From Caenorhabditis elegans (taxonomy: Eukaryota; Nematoda; Chromadorea; Rhabditida; Rhabditidae), in the NCBI RefSeq assembly GCF_000002985.6, contig NC_003281.10:10230001-10294000 (forward strand): DNA of 64,000 bases. Direction: 5' to 3'. A program made the position numbers and the translations under genes. Each line of letters begins with the position of its first letter. The first letter of the stretch is position 1. Of this stretch, positions 12,101-24,574 are shown one piece after another. The notes under the pieces were generated by a model. That model was given only the letters and a program-made list of their open reading frames with translations, did no database searches and was not told the DNA's origin.

Positions 12101-13839
12101 AAAAAATATTTGAACCTAGTATTCCAGGTCGGCGGAATGTTGAAAATGATCATAGTATGTCACGTGTTCGCCTTGCTTTTCACCACCGGTCTCCTCAGCC
12201 ACTGTCCACAACGGGAATTCGTTGGCATCAACTTGGGCTATGAGGATTTGTAAGTTCATTAGAGCACATTTGCAGCTGTGTTGAATTCAAAAATAAGTAT
12301 TCAAAGAACAATTTCAGGAGCATCGAAAAAATGCACGACTTTAGCATCTCATCAACATGCAATGCGGATTGTCACTGCAAAATGGAGTGGAACCCGGTTT
12401 GCGATCGGAATACCGGTCATATGTATTATTCGGCGTGCCACGCGGGTTGTACAGGAAGGACTACGATTGATGTTAGTTTTGAATGATTTTTTCATTCCGA
12501 GCACACTCAGAAAATTTTAAGGATCTAGGTGCACTTGCAGCCAAGTTACAAGTAGGCAAAGCTCGATAAAATTTTCTCAGAATTTTTGCATAAAGCTTCA
12601 TAACTTAGTTCAAAATAGGGCTGTACAACCGGACGTCCGGTCGTCCGAACCGGACGCACATGCGTCCGGTTGGGGGTAGCTATCCACGACGGCCGACAAT
12701 TTCCGAGTTTCACCACTCACTATAAAATTGCTGATTAAGTATAGTGAGTGGCGAAACTCGGAAATTGTCGGCCGCCGTGGAAACCTACCCCAAAACCGGA
12801 CGCAGTGCGTCCGGTGGTGTCAAAATCGGACGACCGGACGCCGATTTGTACAGCCCTAGTTCAAAATTGTGCTCAAAAAATTTGATAGCTTTTGGTGCCC
12901 TTAAATCTAATTTATAAGATGCCAAAATTTTATTCGATGTACTACAACTTGCCTCAAAATTATCCTAGAACTCTGAAATTTTCACACCAAAAAGGCAATT
13001 CTTCTGACTTTTCATATCTTGTATTTTTGCAAAAAGCATATTTCCAGGGCTCATCACAATGGTCAGGATGTGGATGCTTAACCTCAAACAGCACGTTCCA
13101 TAATCTAATCCATGGAATCAAAGAGCATCCAGATGTCCTTAACCAGGGTTACTGTCATCAAGACTGCGGTTATCGGGAGTACATTCTAATGGTTACACTT
13201 TTCATCACAGTTGTTGCCAGTTTTGCTTCCGGAATTCCAACTCAGCAAATCATGCTCCGTGTGGTCCCATTCGATCAAAGAACTCTGGCTCTCGGCGTTA
13301 ACTGGACATTTGTTCGTCTGCTCGGATTTATTCCCGGAGGAATTCTGTTCGGAATTATCATCGATACCGCCTGTCTTGAATGGGGCGAGAGCTGTGGAAA
13401 AGCCACGTCATGTCTGGTGTATGACCCGTTTAAGCTTAGTTGGACTATTACTGGACTTGGTGAGTCGTTTTGGAATTTTAACGTGGCCGCGAAAGTAGAA
13501 AACTAGGCCATCGATTGATTTTGACGGCAGCCCTGCCTAACATCCTCTATTAAAATTTTAAATCTTTTCAGCAATTGTTTGTAAACTTCTATCAATTCTG
13601 GCTACAATTATCGGATATATGACATATCGACCATCAGACTTGGATAATGCAGGTTGGTTTTTTTGTCTAAGGAAGTTTAAAAGTATTTAATTTCACCTAA
13701 AATTATCAAACGTGCACTAAATTATACTTAACAAAAAATTTTGAATCCCGTAGGAAAAGGTGCATGGCGTCGGAATTTACGACGGAAACCGGCATTTCCG
13801 ACTGCTGACGAGCCCCAGCCACTTTTGAGACGCGTTTAG
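9104..13839 (+). CDS. Organic anion transporter (OATP/SLCO family)
   Basis: Sodium-independent organic-anion transporter of the plasma membrane, major-facilitator fold, normally 12 membrane segments. Exons: 9104-9286, 9453-9520, 9579-9880, 10205-10400, 10449-10677, 10788-10932, 10979-11049, 12128-12249, 12318-12471, 13048-13459, 13572-13652, 13754-13839; all phases agree and give 682 residues, normal for the family. The OATP signature is near residue 255 (DPRWVGAWWVGF). A Kazal-like Cys-rich extracellular loop lies in exon 9 (CNADCHCKMEWNPVCD and following). Hydrophobic segments are spread through the remaining exons. The ATG follows TTTCAG directly, suggesting spliced-leader trans-splicing. 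Intron 9 carries a foldback element and intron 7 a GTAGGC-rich degenerate repeat. An AATAAA at 14186-14191 could end the mRNA. The substrate is not predictable from sequence. Confidence 0.92.
11160..11335. repeat. GTAGGC/GCCTAC-rich degenerate repeat in transporter intron 7
   Basis: The stretch repeats words such as GTAGGCACAAGATAGGCGTAGG, TTGTAGGCAACATGTAGGCG and GTGCCTGCCGCGTGCC at roughly 45-60 base spacing. It is in an intron and has no open frame matching the gene. The same vocabulary recurs near 4410, 52900-53030, 54155-54192, 59095-59415 and 61245, so this is a dispersed low-complexity family. Confidence 0.55.
12618..12856. mobile_element. Foldback MITE in transporter intron 9
   Basis: The two halves are inverted copies. 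The ends read GGGCTGTACAA and TTGTACAGCCC, and the inner arms carry CCGGACG/CGTCCGG words and AAACTCGGAAATTGTCGGCC with its complement. The element is about 239 bases with no coding capacity. The 11-base word TAGTTCAAAAT lies on both sides (12606-12616 and 12857-12867), as expected of a target-site duplication. The length of the duplication suggests a Mutator-like or other long-duplication DNA transposon family; the family is not identified. Confidence 0.8.
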
Positions 13840-15198
13840 TATGGGTAAGAGAGTTTGCTCAGTGTGATGTGCTAACTCTCGTTGCTCTCCCGTGGTGTCT
13901 TACTAACTTTTTTAAATGAAAAATTGCGAGGTCACCGCGAAAAAAAAATCGGTGGCCGAGTTTCTGTAGGAGCGATTTACAGACAGGGCCGAGTTTGATC
14001 TTGGCCTGTAACCAAAATTAAAGCCCAACACGTGGCATCTCTGGGAACATAGGCTTTTGGAAAAAAAAAACGCCGCAGGGGAAAACTCGGGCACAAATTT
14101 TTTGGCCGCGGCCTCTTTGAAGAACCTTGTTTTTTGAACGGATTTTGAGTTGTTTTGGAACATGGATTTCAATATAAATTATCGAAATAAATAAAAATTT
14201 AAAAATTTAAATGTTGCCGCGAATTTCAAAAATTTCGGAACTTTTCGGCGCAAATTTCAAATGCAAACATGTTTTGTCTTGTATATAAAAAAATGGCTTT
14301 ATACTAAAAATGTTCCAATTTATTTCAGGCTCAATTCAAACGGTGGACAGTCACTGTCACACGGCTCTTCATCTCGTCGTAAACGACGATCGGCTCCCCG
14401 AGCAGGCGATTATTCACGCTAGTTATGCTCAAATGTGATCTGTTGTTTTGTTTTCGCAAACATTTTTATTGATTTTCTCAAAATAGAGGGGTGTAGCGAT
14501 CGAAAAATCAAAAAATTTGAATTCAAACATAATTGTAAATTTTGCGTTTTTTTTCGCGCCAGAAATACGGTACCCGGTCTCGGCACGACAATTTCTCGTT
14601 AAACGCAATAATATGTGCGCCTTTGATGAGTACTGTAATTGGAAACTTTCATTTTTGTGGATTTTTCAATAGTTTTTCGTTAAAATACTTTGAAAAAAGC
14701 TAAAATAATTTACAAATAAAACATAAATAAATTTTTCCAAATCTGAAAATCCATAAAAATTTCTCTGCAACGAAAGTTTGAAATTTTTTGAAAAAAAAAG
14801 AATGCGAAATACCACAAACTTTTCTGAAATTCGCTATACCCTTCCTAAAAATAATATACGGTAGTAGATAATTCCCGCATTCTCCCCCAACTCGACAAAC
14901 GGGTTATTTCCCCAAATTCCATTTTTTTTTTCTCAGCAATTCTAGAAATTCTCTACCGTAAATTATAACTAAACATTGCATACCAATCAGGTTGTTGTCC
15001 CTCACCCACTCTCGGTTGCTTTACTATTTCACTTTTGTACATATTTGATGATGATGATGATAAACGTTATTCATAAATATAAGCAAAATTGTTTGTGCAG
15101 AGGAAAAAAAACTGAAAGGAAATAATGTGAAAATAAGTAAGTGAGAAGAAATAGGAAAATTGAATGAATAAATGAAATGAAATGGAAGAAAAAAAAAG
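13840..15198. other. Convergent intergenic region with possible extra exon of the transporter
   Basis: This lies between the stops of the transporter and div-1. A strong donor (GGGTAAGA) sits a few bases after the transporter stop. A TTTATTTCAG acceptor ends at 14330 and is followed by about 100 bases open in two frames. This could be an untranslated-region intron or an alternative 3' exon. A TATGTGCGCC/GAGTACTGTAATT repeat follows at 14560-14640. Otherwise the region is AT-rich with GATGATGATGATGATAA near 15047-15062. Confidence 0.45.
14560..14641 (+). repeat. Dispersed repeat, copy 1 (also in div-1 intron)
   Basis: About 80 bases reading AAATACGGTACCCGGTCTCG, then ACGACAATTTCTCGTTAAACGC and GAGTACTGTAATT. 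A second copy lies at 17258-17341 with the same order of words (AAATACGGTAACGAGTCTCG, TTCGTTAAATGCAAAAAGATGTG, GAGTACTGTAATT). A related GAGTACCGTATTT word, in the opposite orientation, is at 47221-47240. Confidence 0.65.
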
Positions 15199-18100
15199 TT
15201 AAATTTTCAAAATTTGAATCTGAGCATAATCGGCGACCGTCTCCCCGGGCATGAGTTCTCCGGCATTCAGGTTAATCGACATTTTTGCATAGTTTCCTGT
15301 TGGCCCTTTGGCGAGTGTAGATGAGTTAATGAACACACTTCCATTCACACATTTTGCTGATGGCGCAAGCTTTGTCGGTGCAAAAACGATATGAGGAGTC
15401 GAGCCGATACAGCAGACATCGAGCAAATCTCCCATGGACGCTGGAACTTCCGTTGGCTCCAATGGATACATGCACTGCTGAGTGAGAAGATGACTGCTGA
15501 GACGGGCGACACGATCAATGTTCTCCTGATTTGCGGATCGATGGAATTCCGTATTGCTCAACGCTTGAATAGGCTCACTGCTAGTCATTGCCACCTCGAC
15601 ACCGCTGATTCGGAAAATGCATGGATCGGCGACGAAGATCAGCTCTTTCTTGATTTTATCGAGTTTTCGGTTCTGTTGGAACGGAGCACTTGGGAAGACC
15701 GGAGGAACACAAAGATCACGGGATGCGTTCGGTTGAATGATCACTTGCGTTTTTGTGCTGAAATTTGAAAATTATCATTTTTTTGCAATTTTCAAGGAAA
15801 TTCAATTGTTCAAAAACCAACCCGACAAGCGTCTCCTTAACTTTCAAGAGCAAATCCTCCAACAAATTGTCATAGGTAATATTAAAAGTGGGCTTATTCA
15901 AAAACGTGTTCTTCTTATCCACAAATGGCCCAGCCAGCATCAAAATATCGGGCTTCTCGGCAACGACTTTGTCCAAAAGCTCACAGAGATGCTCATACCC
16001 ACAATTGTCCGTCGCAGTGTACGGACCACACGCAAACCAGATTTCTTCTGAAAATTTTGGTTTTTATTGATGTTCGTGGCCGCGTAAAATAGAAAACTAA
16101 GCCACCAACATTTTCTCGGCCAGGCTGGAAAAGTTCGAGATTTTCAGGAAAATCGAAAAAATCTTAAAATTTTCGGTTTTCCGATATGTCGGAAAAATTG
16201 ATTTTTTAGTAATTGCTTGAAAGTTCGGCCATAAAAAACTTTTGTTAACATTGTGCTAAAACCTTACTCGTAGTGTCAGTTTCAACGGGATTCACTGGAA
16301 GTGCCGCTGGCTGGAAGATCTTGTCAACTTGAAGCTCCTCGCCAGTCTCATTGGTCCCACGAACAGCGATAATTTGTCCGGGGAAGAGAGTTATATCTTC
16401 TGTCATTTTACTAAAATCCATTCGGATCATTGTGCCGTCTTCGTCGTCTGGAATTTTTTAGATTATAATCATTTTTTATTTTCCAAAAAAAATATTCAAT
16501 TTTTTTTTGAAATCGATTCCAAAAACACTTTTTTTTCGGAAACTTTTCAATTTTTCATAAGTTCCGGGGTTTCTCTATTTTTTGAATACACATTTTTTTG
16601 ACATATTTTACAGTTTTCTCGCTTTTTTCGTAAATTTTTTTCAAGTTTTTGAATTTCGATTTTTTTAAAAAGATTTTCAAAAAACTTAAAAATTTTCATT
16701 AGTTGATTTTGCCTTTTTCATTGAAATTTCGAAAATTTTAAATTTCAGCTTATAAAAATTATTTTAAAAAATTGATAAAAACAAAATTTGTGAAACTTTC
16801 GTTTTTTTTTTGTAAAAAAAATTATTTTAAAAAACTCGATATATGTTTTTTCAATTAAAAATTTCCAATTTTTGAGATTTCATAGATTTTTTTCTAACAG
16901 AAATCCTAATTAGTTTGAAGTTTAAAATCAAGAAATTCTTTTGGAAATTGAAATTTTTAACAATTTTTCATGGCTAAAATTCAATTTTTAACTAAAAAAT
17001 CCCATAAAAACGAATTCTCACTAATCATAAGAGCAACAGAATGCTCTCCAAATTTCTCATTATCCTTTGTCTCATCATGAATCACTTGTCCATATGTATA
17101 TACAACATCAACTGACGGTATCGATGGATTTCCCCAATCGACAATTTCTTCGAATGATTTTTGGATACGGTGAGCGATATCTGCCATTCGTTGTGCTTTT
17201 GCTGAAAATTTGTTTTTTTTGTGAAAACTTGAATATTACTCATAAGCGAAATTTGGTGCCAAAAATACGGTAACGAGTCTCGACACGAAAATTTTCGTTA
17301 AATGCAAAAAGATGTGCACTTTTAAAGAGTACTGTAATTAGAATTTTTGAGAAAAACATTTTCTAAATAAAAAATTCTACCTTCAATAACCATAGAAGAT
17401 TTATCTCCACCATACAATGTACTCGGCGTTTTCGAGATAATTCTTATAGTATCATCGCTTTTTGTCGATCCTTTCAATCCTTTATCCTGATACTTCTTCC
17501 CTCGAATAGTTGTGACAACATGTGATGGATCGGCTCTTTTCAGGAATTTCTCATTAGCCGGGGAACCGGGAAATGGTGAAAAGTCGAGAAAATGTCCTTC
17601 AAGCTTTGCAATCGCTGAATTTGTGAGGTGATGTGACGGTTTTTCAATGTCATCGGGGTCGCCACTTAGGATGAATCCACTTTTTTCTGCGAGCGGAACA
17701 CGGCCGCGTCTGAAATTTAATGCGGTTTTTTTCGAGACTTTACTTGAAAATTGATATATTATTAGGGCGCAGAAAAATTAAATTTTTATCAAAATGCAAG
17801 TGCGCTCTACGGCAAAATGTTGGGTCTCGTTAGGTTTTTTGAATTTACAGTTTTGCCGCCAATACCTAGCGAGACCCAACCGTTGAGGGCGGAGCGTTCT
17901 CACTGGGCCGTGAAGCGCGTTTGCGAAAAACTTTTTGAAAAAAAAAACTGAAAAAATTAATTTAAACATTTTTAGATTTCGAATTTTTTAATAACAAAAC
18001 GAAAATGTCTTCAAAAATCAACAGAAAAAACACTAAATAAATTTTATTTTTACTGTTTTTTTTTTTGAGAATTTTCGTGAAAAAAATTTAAAAAAAAAAC

Positions 18101-18546
18101 ATTTAACTGTCGATTTTTCTCATTTTAAATAGATTTTTGCTATAAATTTGAGTTCCAATGCAAAATTCGATGATAAATGTAATTTTTCACTCAAAAATCT
18201 GCGATTTCCTTTACTTACGCCGGTTTTTTCACAGATCTCGGCGTGTGCACAGTTTTCTGGGCCTGAGCCTCCAGATTCTCCTCTAATTTCGCCAAAATTC
18301 CAGAGTCAACGGACTTTTGCCCAAGATTGCTCATCACCGAAACGACATCATCGACAATATCCTCACCGCTCTTCCGGAACGTTTTGCATAGTCCTTCTAC
18401 TGCAAAAATTCAATATTTTGATGTTTTTTCCGATAATTATTGAATAAAAACTTACATTTTTCAATAAAATGATCTTTTGCGGGACAATTAAAGCCAAATG
18501 GCTCAAGATTATCGTTAAAATCTTCCAAATCGAACTCGTATGCCAT
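15199..18546 (-). CDS. div-1: DNA polymerase alpha subunit B (primase complex)
   Basis: The regulatory B subunit of the DNA polymerase alpha-primase complex, which makes RNA-DNA primers in nuclear replication. Exons: 18546-18456, 18399-18219, 17709-17381, 17201-17022, 16447-16268, 16047-15822, 15757-15199; phases agree and give 581 residues, the usual family size. The N-terminal part is family-specific. An OB-fold-like region lies around MDFSKMTEDITLFPGQ. The C-terminal half is an inactivated calcineurin-like phosphoesterase fold, with FACGPYTATDN, PDILMLAGPFVD, PSAPFQQNRK, DPCIFRISGVEVAMTS and a closing NLNAGE stretch. The start is the first in-frame Met of a good N-terminus. The gene shares a 590-base upstream region with divergent cor-1. 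In C. elegans, div-1 mutations delay early embryonic cycles and disturb division asymmetry (family knowledge). The symbol rests on domain and gene order. Confidence 0.9.
17258..17341 (+). repeat. Dispersed repeat, copy 2 (div-1 intron 3)
   Basis: The same family as 14560-14641, with AAAATACGGTAACGAGTCTC, CACGAAAATTTTCGTTAAATGC and GAGTACTGTAATT in the same order and orientation. It is intronic. Confidence 0.65.
17819..17881. repeat. Intronic hairpin in div-1 intron 2
   Basis: GTTGGGTCTCGTTAGGT is followed about 30 bases later by ACCTAGCGAGACCCAAC, which pairs with it over 17 bases except one position. The loop region also holds a short GGCAAAAC-type match. It is probably a small foldback repeat; no mature small RNA can be inferred. 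Confidence 0.6.
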
Positions 18547-19136
18547 TTTATGACGGGAAAAAGGAAGGAAATTGATGAGAAAATGGGTGAGTCGAGTTGA
18601 ATCTCGCGCGCTCTCCTGTTTTGCGGTAGAGCGCGCTTGCACTGTGAAAATTCGAGCTCCGAGGCACGGAGCCCCCGCAGAAAACAAAGAGTTACTTGGG
18701 AAATAGAAAATAGGAGATAGAAAAATAAATAATTTGAACTTTGTTTAGTAAAGTTTTTAAAGTTTTATTATATTACTTCGCGCATTTCGTCACACATTTT
18801 TTGTGCACACTTGTCAAGGGTGTTCCGATTCCCTCCCCCGACGTTATCAATTGTGGATTTGCCATAGCCACCGAGACACATAGGATTTTAGCTAAACAAG
18901 AGTACGCAGGCATCTCAACGAAAGACGGGGCGATGGCGGGAGCCAACAAAGTGTAACATGGGAGAGAGCACGGGAGCCGACGAGTTGCAGGGGCTCCGGG
19001 CTGCCTGCGGGAGAGCAACAGGAGCAGCAGGAGGCACCCGCAAATCCTTGCATATTTACTCCGCTCTCACACACTCTCGCCGTTTTTCGCTTTTGACTAG
19101 AAAAGTTGCAATTCTTCAGCCTTTTTCAGATCGAAA
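18547..19136. promoter_or_regulatory. Divergent promoter region of div-1 and cor-1
   Basis: A 590-base spacer separates the two start codons. It is richer in G+C than the introns, with GCGCGCTCTCC and GGTAGAGCGCGC near 18606-18635 and a long GGAGCAGCAGGAGGC-type purine stretch near 19015-19035. TTTTTCAG just upstream of the cor-1 ATG (AG at 19128-19129) fits a spliced-leader acceptor. No specific factor site can be named with confidence. Confidence 0.5.
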
Positions 19137-22100
19137 ATGGCGCAAATCGTCCGGCAGAGTAAATTCCGGCACGTGTTCTGTAAGCCCGTCAAGCATGAGA
19201 GCTGCATGTCTGACATTAGGGTAAATCACTAGTTTCATGAAACTCCTATATTATAGAGAAAAACCTCCTAGAAAACTGTGAAAAGCGGATTTTACTACGT
19301 AGCCGCAAAAAAATCGGTGGCCGAGTTTTTTCTTCTTCCATCCTTTAAATTTATCTGAAAAAAATTTTTTACAATCCCCTGGATTCGATTTTTGTGGAAA
19401 TGCACATTTAAGAACGCAGAAAAATAAGAAATTTAAATGTTTTAATTTTTTTCAAAATTTCATAGAACTCCAACACTAAATCAAATACCTTTTTCAACAA
19501 AAAAAATTCTGCGAAACATATTTTTTTATTTAACTTTAAATATATGCGCAGTTAATTCAGTTATTTTCTAAACTTAGAGAGTTATTTAATGCCAAAAATT
19601 GAATTTGTCACGTGGCCGTGAAAGAGAAAACTCGGCCACCGATATTTTCTTTTGCGTTAAAAATTATTCTGAAATACCAATTCATATTCTTAGAAAAGTT
19701 TAAAAAAAGAAAACACCTTTTTTTTTCCAAAAATTTGAATAGATTTTTAAAAGTATAGAAAACTAATTAATAAATAGTTTTTTATTGTTTAAAAAATTTA
19801 TATATGAAAATACAGTACCCGCTATTTAAAGGCGCCTTAAAAACTTGAATTCAACCTTTTCAGGTCACAGAAATCACTTGGGATTCATTATTCTGCGATG
19901 TCAATCCGAAATTCATCGCCTTCATCAACAGAGGGGCTGGTGGACCATTTATGGTCATTCCAGTGAATAAGGTAAGTTTTTTATACAAATAAAACACAAA
20001 AACCCCACCTGACAAGTGTTTTCAAATGTTATTTCCGGATTTTTAATTTTTTAATTATTTTTTTCCGAGCATGATGATCAGCAACTCAACAACACCTGTT
20101 ACCTAAGGGGTCGGAAAACAAAAACTTTTAAAAAATTATTGAATAAACCTTTAGAAGATCAATAATTTTTAAAAAAAAAGTTAACTGAAATTTTGTGAAA
20201 AACCTACACCTATAGCTGTGTATCTGCAAAAACACCATTTTGAAATCTTCCTTGGTTACTAAAGTTTTCAATTTCTCTGGAAACTTAAATTGAAGCAGCC
20301 GACATTTCACGTTCCTGCTATCCAAAAAATGCCAAATATTTCCAGATCGGTCGCGTCGACAAGGACTATCCATTCGTGGATGCTCACAAGGCTCCGTGCC
20401 TCGAAGTCGCATGGAGCCCGTTCAACGACAATGTTATTGCATCGTGCTCCGAAGACACCACATGTAAAGTGTGGGTGATTCCGGATCGTGGGCTCAACAG
20501 AAATCTCTCAGAACCAGCTGTCGAGTTGACTGGTCATCAGAAGAGAGTTAACACCATTGCGTGGCATCCGGTCGCTAATAATGTTCTTCTTACTGCTGGT
20601 TAGTGAAAATTAAAATTATGGATACTGTAAGATTACTGATGATGTTTTGGGATTTCTTTGGGTTACTGTCGATAAGTTAGGCTATCTAGGGTTACTGTAA
20701 TATTGGTGTAGACGTACTTCTCGGCAATTTTGCCGCAACTTCTCACCCAATTATAGGTACATTGTTATCAAGTTTAGCCAACTTCAGGTAGTTTTTCAGT
20801 GGAAATTTTTGAGGCTTATTAGAGACCAGCCGATCTATGTTTGGACATTTTGTTAGAGTACTATATGATTACTGTACTACCAGAATCTAGAATATCCCTA
20901 CAGTAACCCAAGTAAAAATGAATTTACTGTAATTTTACTTTCCAGGCGGAGAAAACGTAATGTTTATGTGGAACGTTGGAACCGGAGAGGCACTCCTCGA
21001 AATCTCCGGGCACCCCGATCAAATCTGGAGCATCAACTTCAACTTTGACGGTAGTCAATTTGTGACTACCTGCAAGGACAAGAAGATCCGTATTCTTGAC
21101 TCACACACCGGAGAGGTTGTTCACGAGGGAATGGGTCATGAGGGTGTCAAGCCGCAGCGAGCCATTTTTGTGAAAGATGGGCTCATTTTGAGCACGGGCT
21201 TCACCAAAAGATCCGAAAGATTGTATGCTCTCCGAGCCCCGGAAGATCTGTCAACCCCAATTGTCGAAGAGGAGCTGGATACCTCGAATGGAGTCGTCTT
21301 CCCGTTTTACGATGAAGATTCCGGTTTGGTGTACCTTGTTGGAAAGGGAGATTGTGCTATTCGGTACTATGAGGTTAACAACGATGCTCCGTACGTACAT
21401 TATATTAATACTTACACTACAAATGAGCCGCAAAGAGCTGTTGGATTCCAGTCGAAGAGAGGAATGTCGTCGGAGGAGAATGAAATTAATCGGATTTATA
21501 AGTTGACTACGAAGGGAGTTGTGGATATTTTGCAGTTCTTTGTACCGCGCAAATCGGATCTTTTCCAGGTATGCGGAGTTTTGAAATAAGGTTTTGTTCT
21601 GAAAAGTTGTAGGTTAACAATTTTGGCTCGAAAAATTATTTTGAAAAATTTCCTACAATTTTTTAACTGAACCCATATTCCAGCACGATCTCTATCCGGA
21701 TACCAGATCCACCATCCCAGCCCTTACCGCAGAAGAGTTCATGGAAGGTTGGCTGGAAATTTCTTTATTTTTTAATTGTCCAGTGTATTTTTCAGGTAAA
21801 AATGCTGCACCAAACCGTCAGCCAGTAAATGCAGCCGCTGCTGCAGCTGCCGCCAAACCAAAGGTCCAGGTAGCCAAGAAAGCCAATATTTTGAGCACTT
21901 TGGCTCCGACTGCGTGAGTTTTTGAAAAAGTGAAAACGCTTTAAATTTTTAGAGAAAATTAGGTTCGATTAAATTTGTTTTGGAAATTGTAAAGCGAATA
22001 AATTTTACTTTTAAGAATATTGAAAACAAACTCGTTTTGAAAATTAAACCAACATATTTTTTCTAAAATGTTTCTTTTTAAAAAAATTCAAGAATGTTTA

Positions 22101-24574
22101 ATAATTCCTACTCGAACACCAAACCACCAAAAAAAAGTCTTCTATTGTGTTTTACAGTATTTAAATAAATAAAAAACTTATTTCCTGCCAAACTTGAAAC
22201 TATATGGCTTAGAATCTCCAACAAAAAACTGAAATGGTGGCAAAAATCTGAAATAAATATCACATAAAAAACCTTTCAGAAAACATTTTAAAAAATATGA
22301 AAATGCCAACAAAAAACAATGCCATTAATCTAAATTTTCGGTTTTCTAAAGAATTTTGTTTTCAGAAATTAAAAATGCTGGAGAGTTGAAAATAAAAATT
22401 AATTTTTATTATAATTTCTAATTTTTTGACATAACTTTTTATTGAAAATTCTTTTTCTTTAATATCAAATTTTTTAAAATTCCAGCGCCGAATCAGTACC
22501 CACCCAATCCTACTCTGAACGTCCACCGTCATCTCAACAACCATCACCACGTCCATCTGCATCCCCGAGACCTCGTCCAGTTGTTGACGATGATATGGGA
22601 ATTGTTACAATGAGAGAAGCACCGCCAAGTCGTCCAGCTTCATCAAGAGCTTCTCGAACTGAAATTCCCCCAAAGGAGGAGAGCAAGGTTGATCCAATGA
22701 AGCCGAAACAGGCGGTGAGCTTTTTTTTTTGTAAAATTTAGAACTTGAATTAATTTAAAATTTGGTTTTAAAAATTTGCTGTTCTAGCCTTGGAATTGAA
22801 TCATGGCCTAAAAATTTAATTCTAGTCCACTGACGAGGAAAACTTCTTTCATGACTTTTTTAAGACGGTCAAGAATTTTTATCCCCCAATAATCCCTTTC
22901 TATCCCGCTGGAAATATTTTCAAATATGTTATCAAAAACGAGGTCGCCGGAAAATTCTATTCCACCATATTATCAAGCGTGGCTGAAAAAAACTTAGCCC
23001 GCCACTTGCAAGGGCGTGGCCTAATTTTCATTTAAAAAACCTTTGCCACGCCCGAGAATGTGGGGGCCTTTGATTTTCAGCTGATTATAACTGCTAAATC
23101 TAATAAACTTAAGTCACAAATTGTATTGAAATTCATTTTTGAAACTTCTAGGCCACCAAGTGCTCGCACGTGGCCTAGGAAATCCAAATTTCTCAATGTG
23201 AATTTTTCTAGCTCATGTGTATTCAATTTGCGGCCTAGGATTTTCAACTAACAAAAACTGCACATTCATTACTCAATTTTGATTGAAAACCTTGCCAAAA
23301 TCAATTTTCAAAAGTTCTAGGCCACCAACTGGGCTCTCGTGGCCTAGGGATTTTGCCGATCGCTTCTTTTGAACTAAATTATTTAAAAAAAAACTAATGC
23401 TAATGATCCCCACTTCTCCAAAAAAGCACCATCCTATCACTTTCACCTTTTCCATTTTTCCAGGTTCAACTGAAATCCCGTGCCGCCCGTGATGAGCCCG
23501 GAGGCGGTGCTCAAACTGCCGGTCAGAGAAGAGCCGCCGCCGAGTTGGAAAGGATCAAGAGAGATCAGTCAAGAACCGCCGATGAGGACAACACTCTAGC
23601 TCCACCTCCATCTTCTTCCCGAGCTTCTGCATCGCCACGTGGCAGTGTATCAGCTGCGTCTGACGTAGGGGCACGTGTTTTTTACTGTGCTTACCAACTA
23701 AAATGTTGTTTTTCTAGAAAACAAAAACACGTTGACTTTTAACCAATTAGTAAGAAAATTAACAATTTTTGTGGGCCGTGGCCGAGTTTCCAGCAATAAG
23801 AATTGGGAACTTACAAATTAAATTTTAATTAAAACAAGCTTTGAAAAATTTCAGTTTAGTGTTTTACTTTAATTTTATTAAAAAAATGTCAAGCAACGTT
23901 TTTTTCTAATTTTCAAAAAATAACTATAAAATATGTTTTTCAAAAATAGAAATAAAATTCGAAAAACCAATTTTCCAAATTCATTAACATCAACTGAAAT
24001 CTTTAAACGCCACGGCCTAGAAATCGAATTCTAGGCCATGAAAAGCCCCACCGTAGCCTAGGATTTTCCCACTACTAAAATGTACATTCTAATATGTTGT
24101 TATTGTTTTTGTGTTTTATAATAATATTCGTTTTTCTTCCAAAAATTGGACCGACATATTAAAAATTCAAATTTTTTATTTTCTAGGCCACCAGTAATAC
24201 TATCGTGACCTAGATTTTGAGAATTTAATTTTTATCCAATTTTGCCCTTTTTATTTTCTAACGAAAAATTAATTATTCAAAAAGTTTTCTTATCCAAAAA
24301 CGGGTGGCCTAACTTTTCTAAAGGCCCCAGAAAGCCAGGCAACTCCAAAATCCCTTTTTTGTTTCAAAATTTACAAAGGTGTTATAGTGAAAATTCTTGT
24401 ATAATTTAAAAATTAATTTAAATAAAAAATTTCCAGCACGTGCCTCAGAACATGGATGAGCTTTTGGAAGATCTGATGAAAATGAAAGCTGTGCTTCGGC
24501 AACACGAACGTCGCATTCGGATGCTCGAAGAGGAGATTGCTGATCGTAATATGAGCAATGCTTATTCTTTTTGA
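19137..24574 (+). CDS. cor-1: Coronin (actin-binding WD-repeat protein)
   Basis: Coronin binds F-actin and Arp2/3 and controls actin turnover at the cell cortex (family knowledge). Exons: 19137-19220, 19864-19971, 20346-20598, 20946-21568, 21684-21747, 21796-21913, 22486-22714, 23464-23664, 24437-24574; phases agree and give 605 residues. The N-terminus carries the short basic coronin motif ([16 protein letters not shown]). WD repeats follow, visible as [28 protein letters not shown] and [20 protein letters not shown], then the conserved coronin extension with LYPDTRS and AEEFMEG. An Ala/Pro/Ser-rich linker (exons 6-8) precedes a C-terminal coiled coil of about 35 residues ([28 protein letters not shown]), normally the trimerisation segment. 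AATAAA at 24691-24696 is a fitting poly(A) signal. The linker exons are plausible sites of alternative splicing. Confidence 0.95.
19304..19656. mobile_element. MITE-like element with GTGGCCGAG inverted ends (cor-1 intron 1)
   Basis: The left end reads CGCAAAAAAATCGGTGGCC, then GAGTTTTTTCT. The right end is its inverted counterpart, with AGAGAAAACTCGGCCACCGA and TATTTTCTTTTGCG. The roughly 300-base interior is AT-rich without an open frame. It belongs to the abundant GTGGCCGAGTTTTCT family seen elsewhere in this window. Confidence 0.6.

Noticed and set aside
15391..15768. 125-codon plus-strand frame
   Set aside because: It is the antisense shadow of the last div-1 exon, whose protein has clear family motifs.
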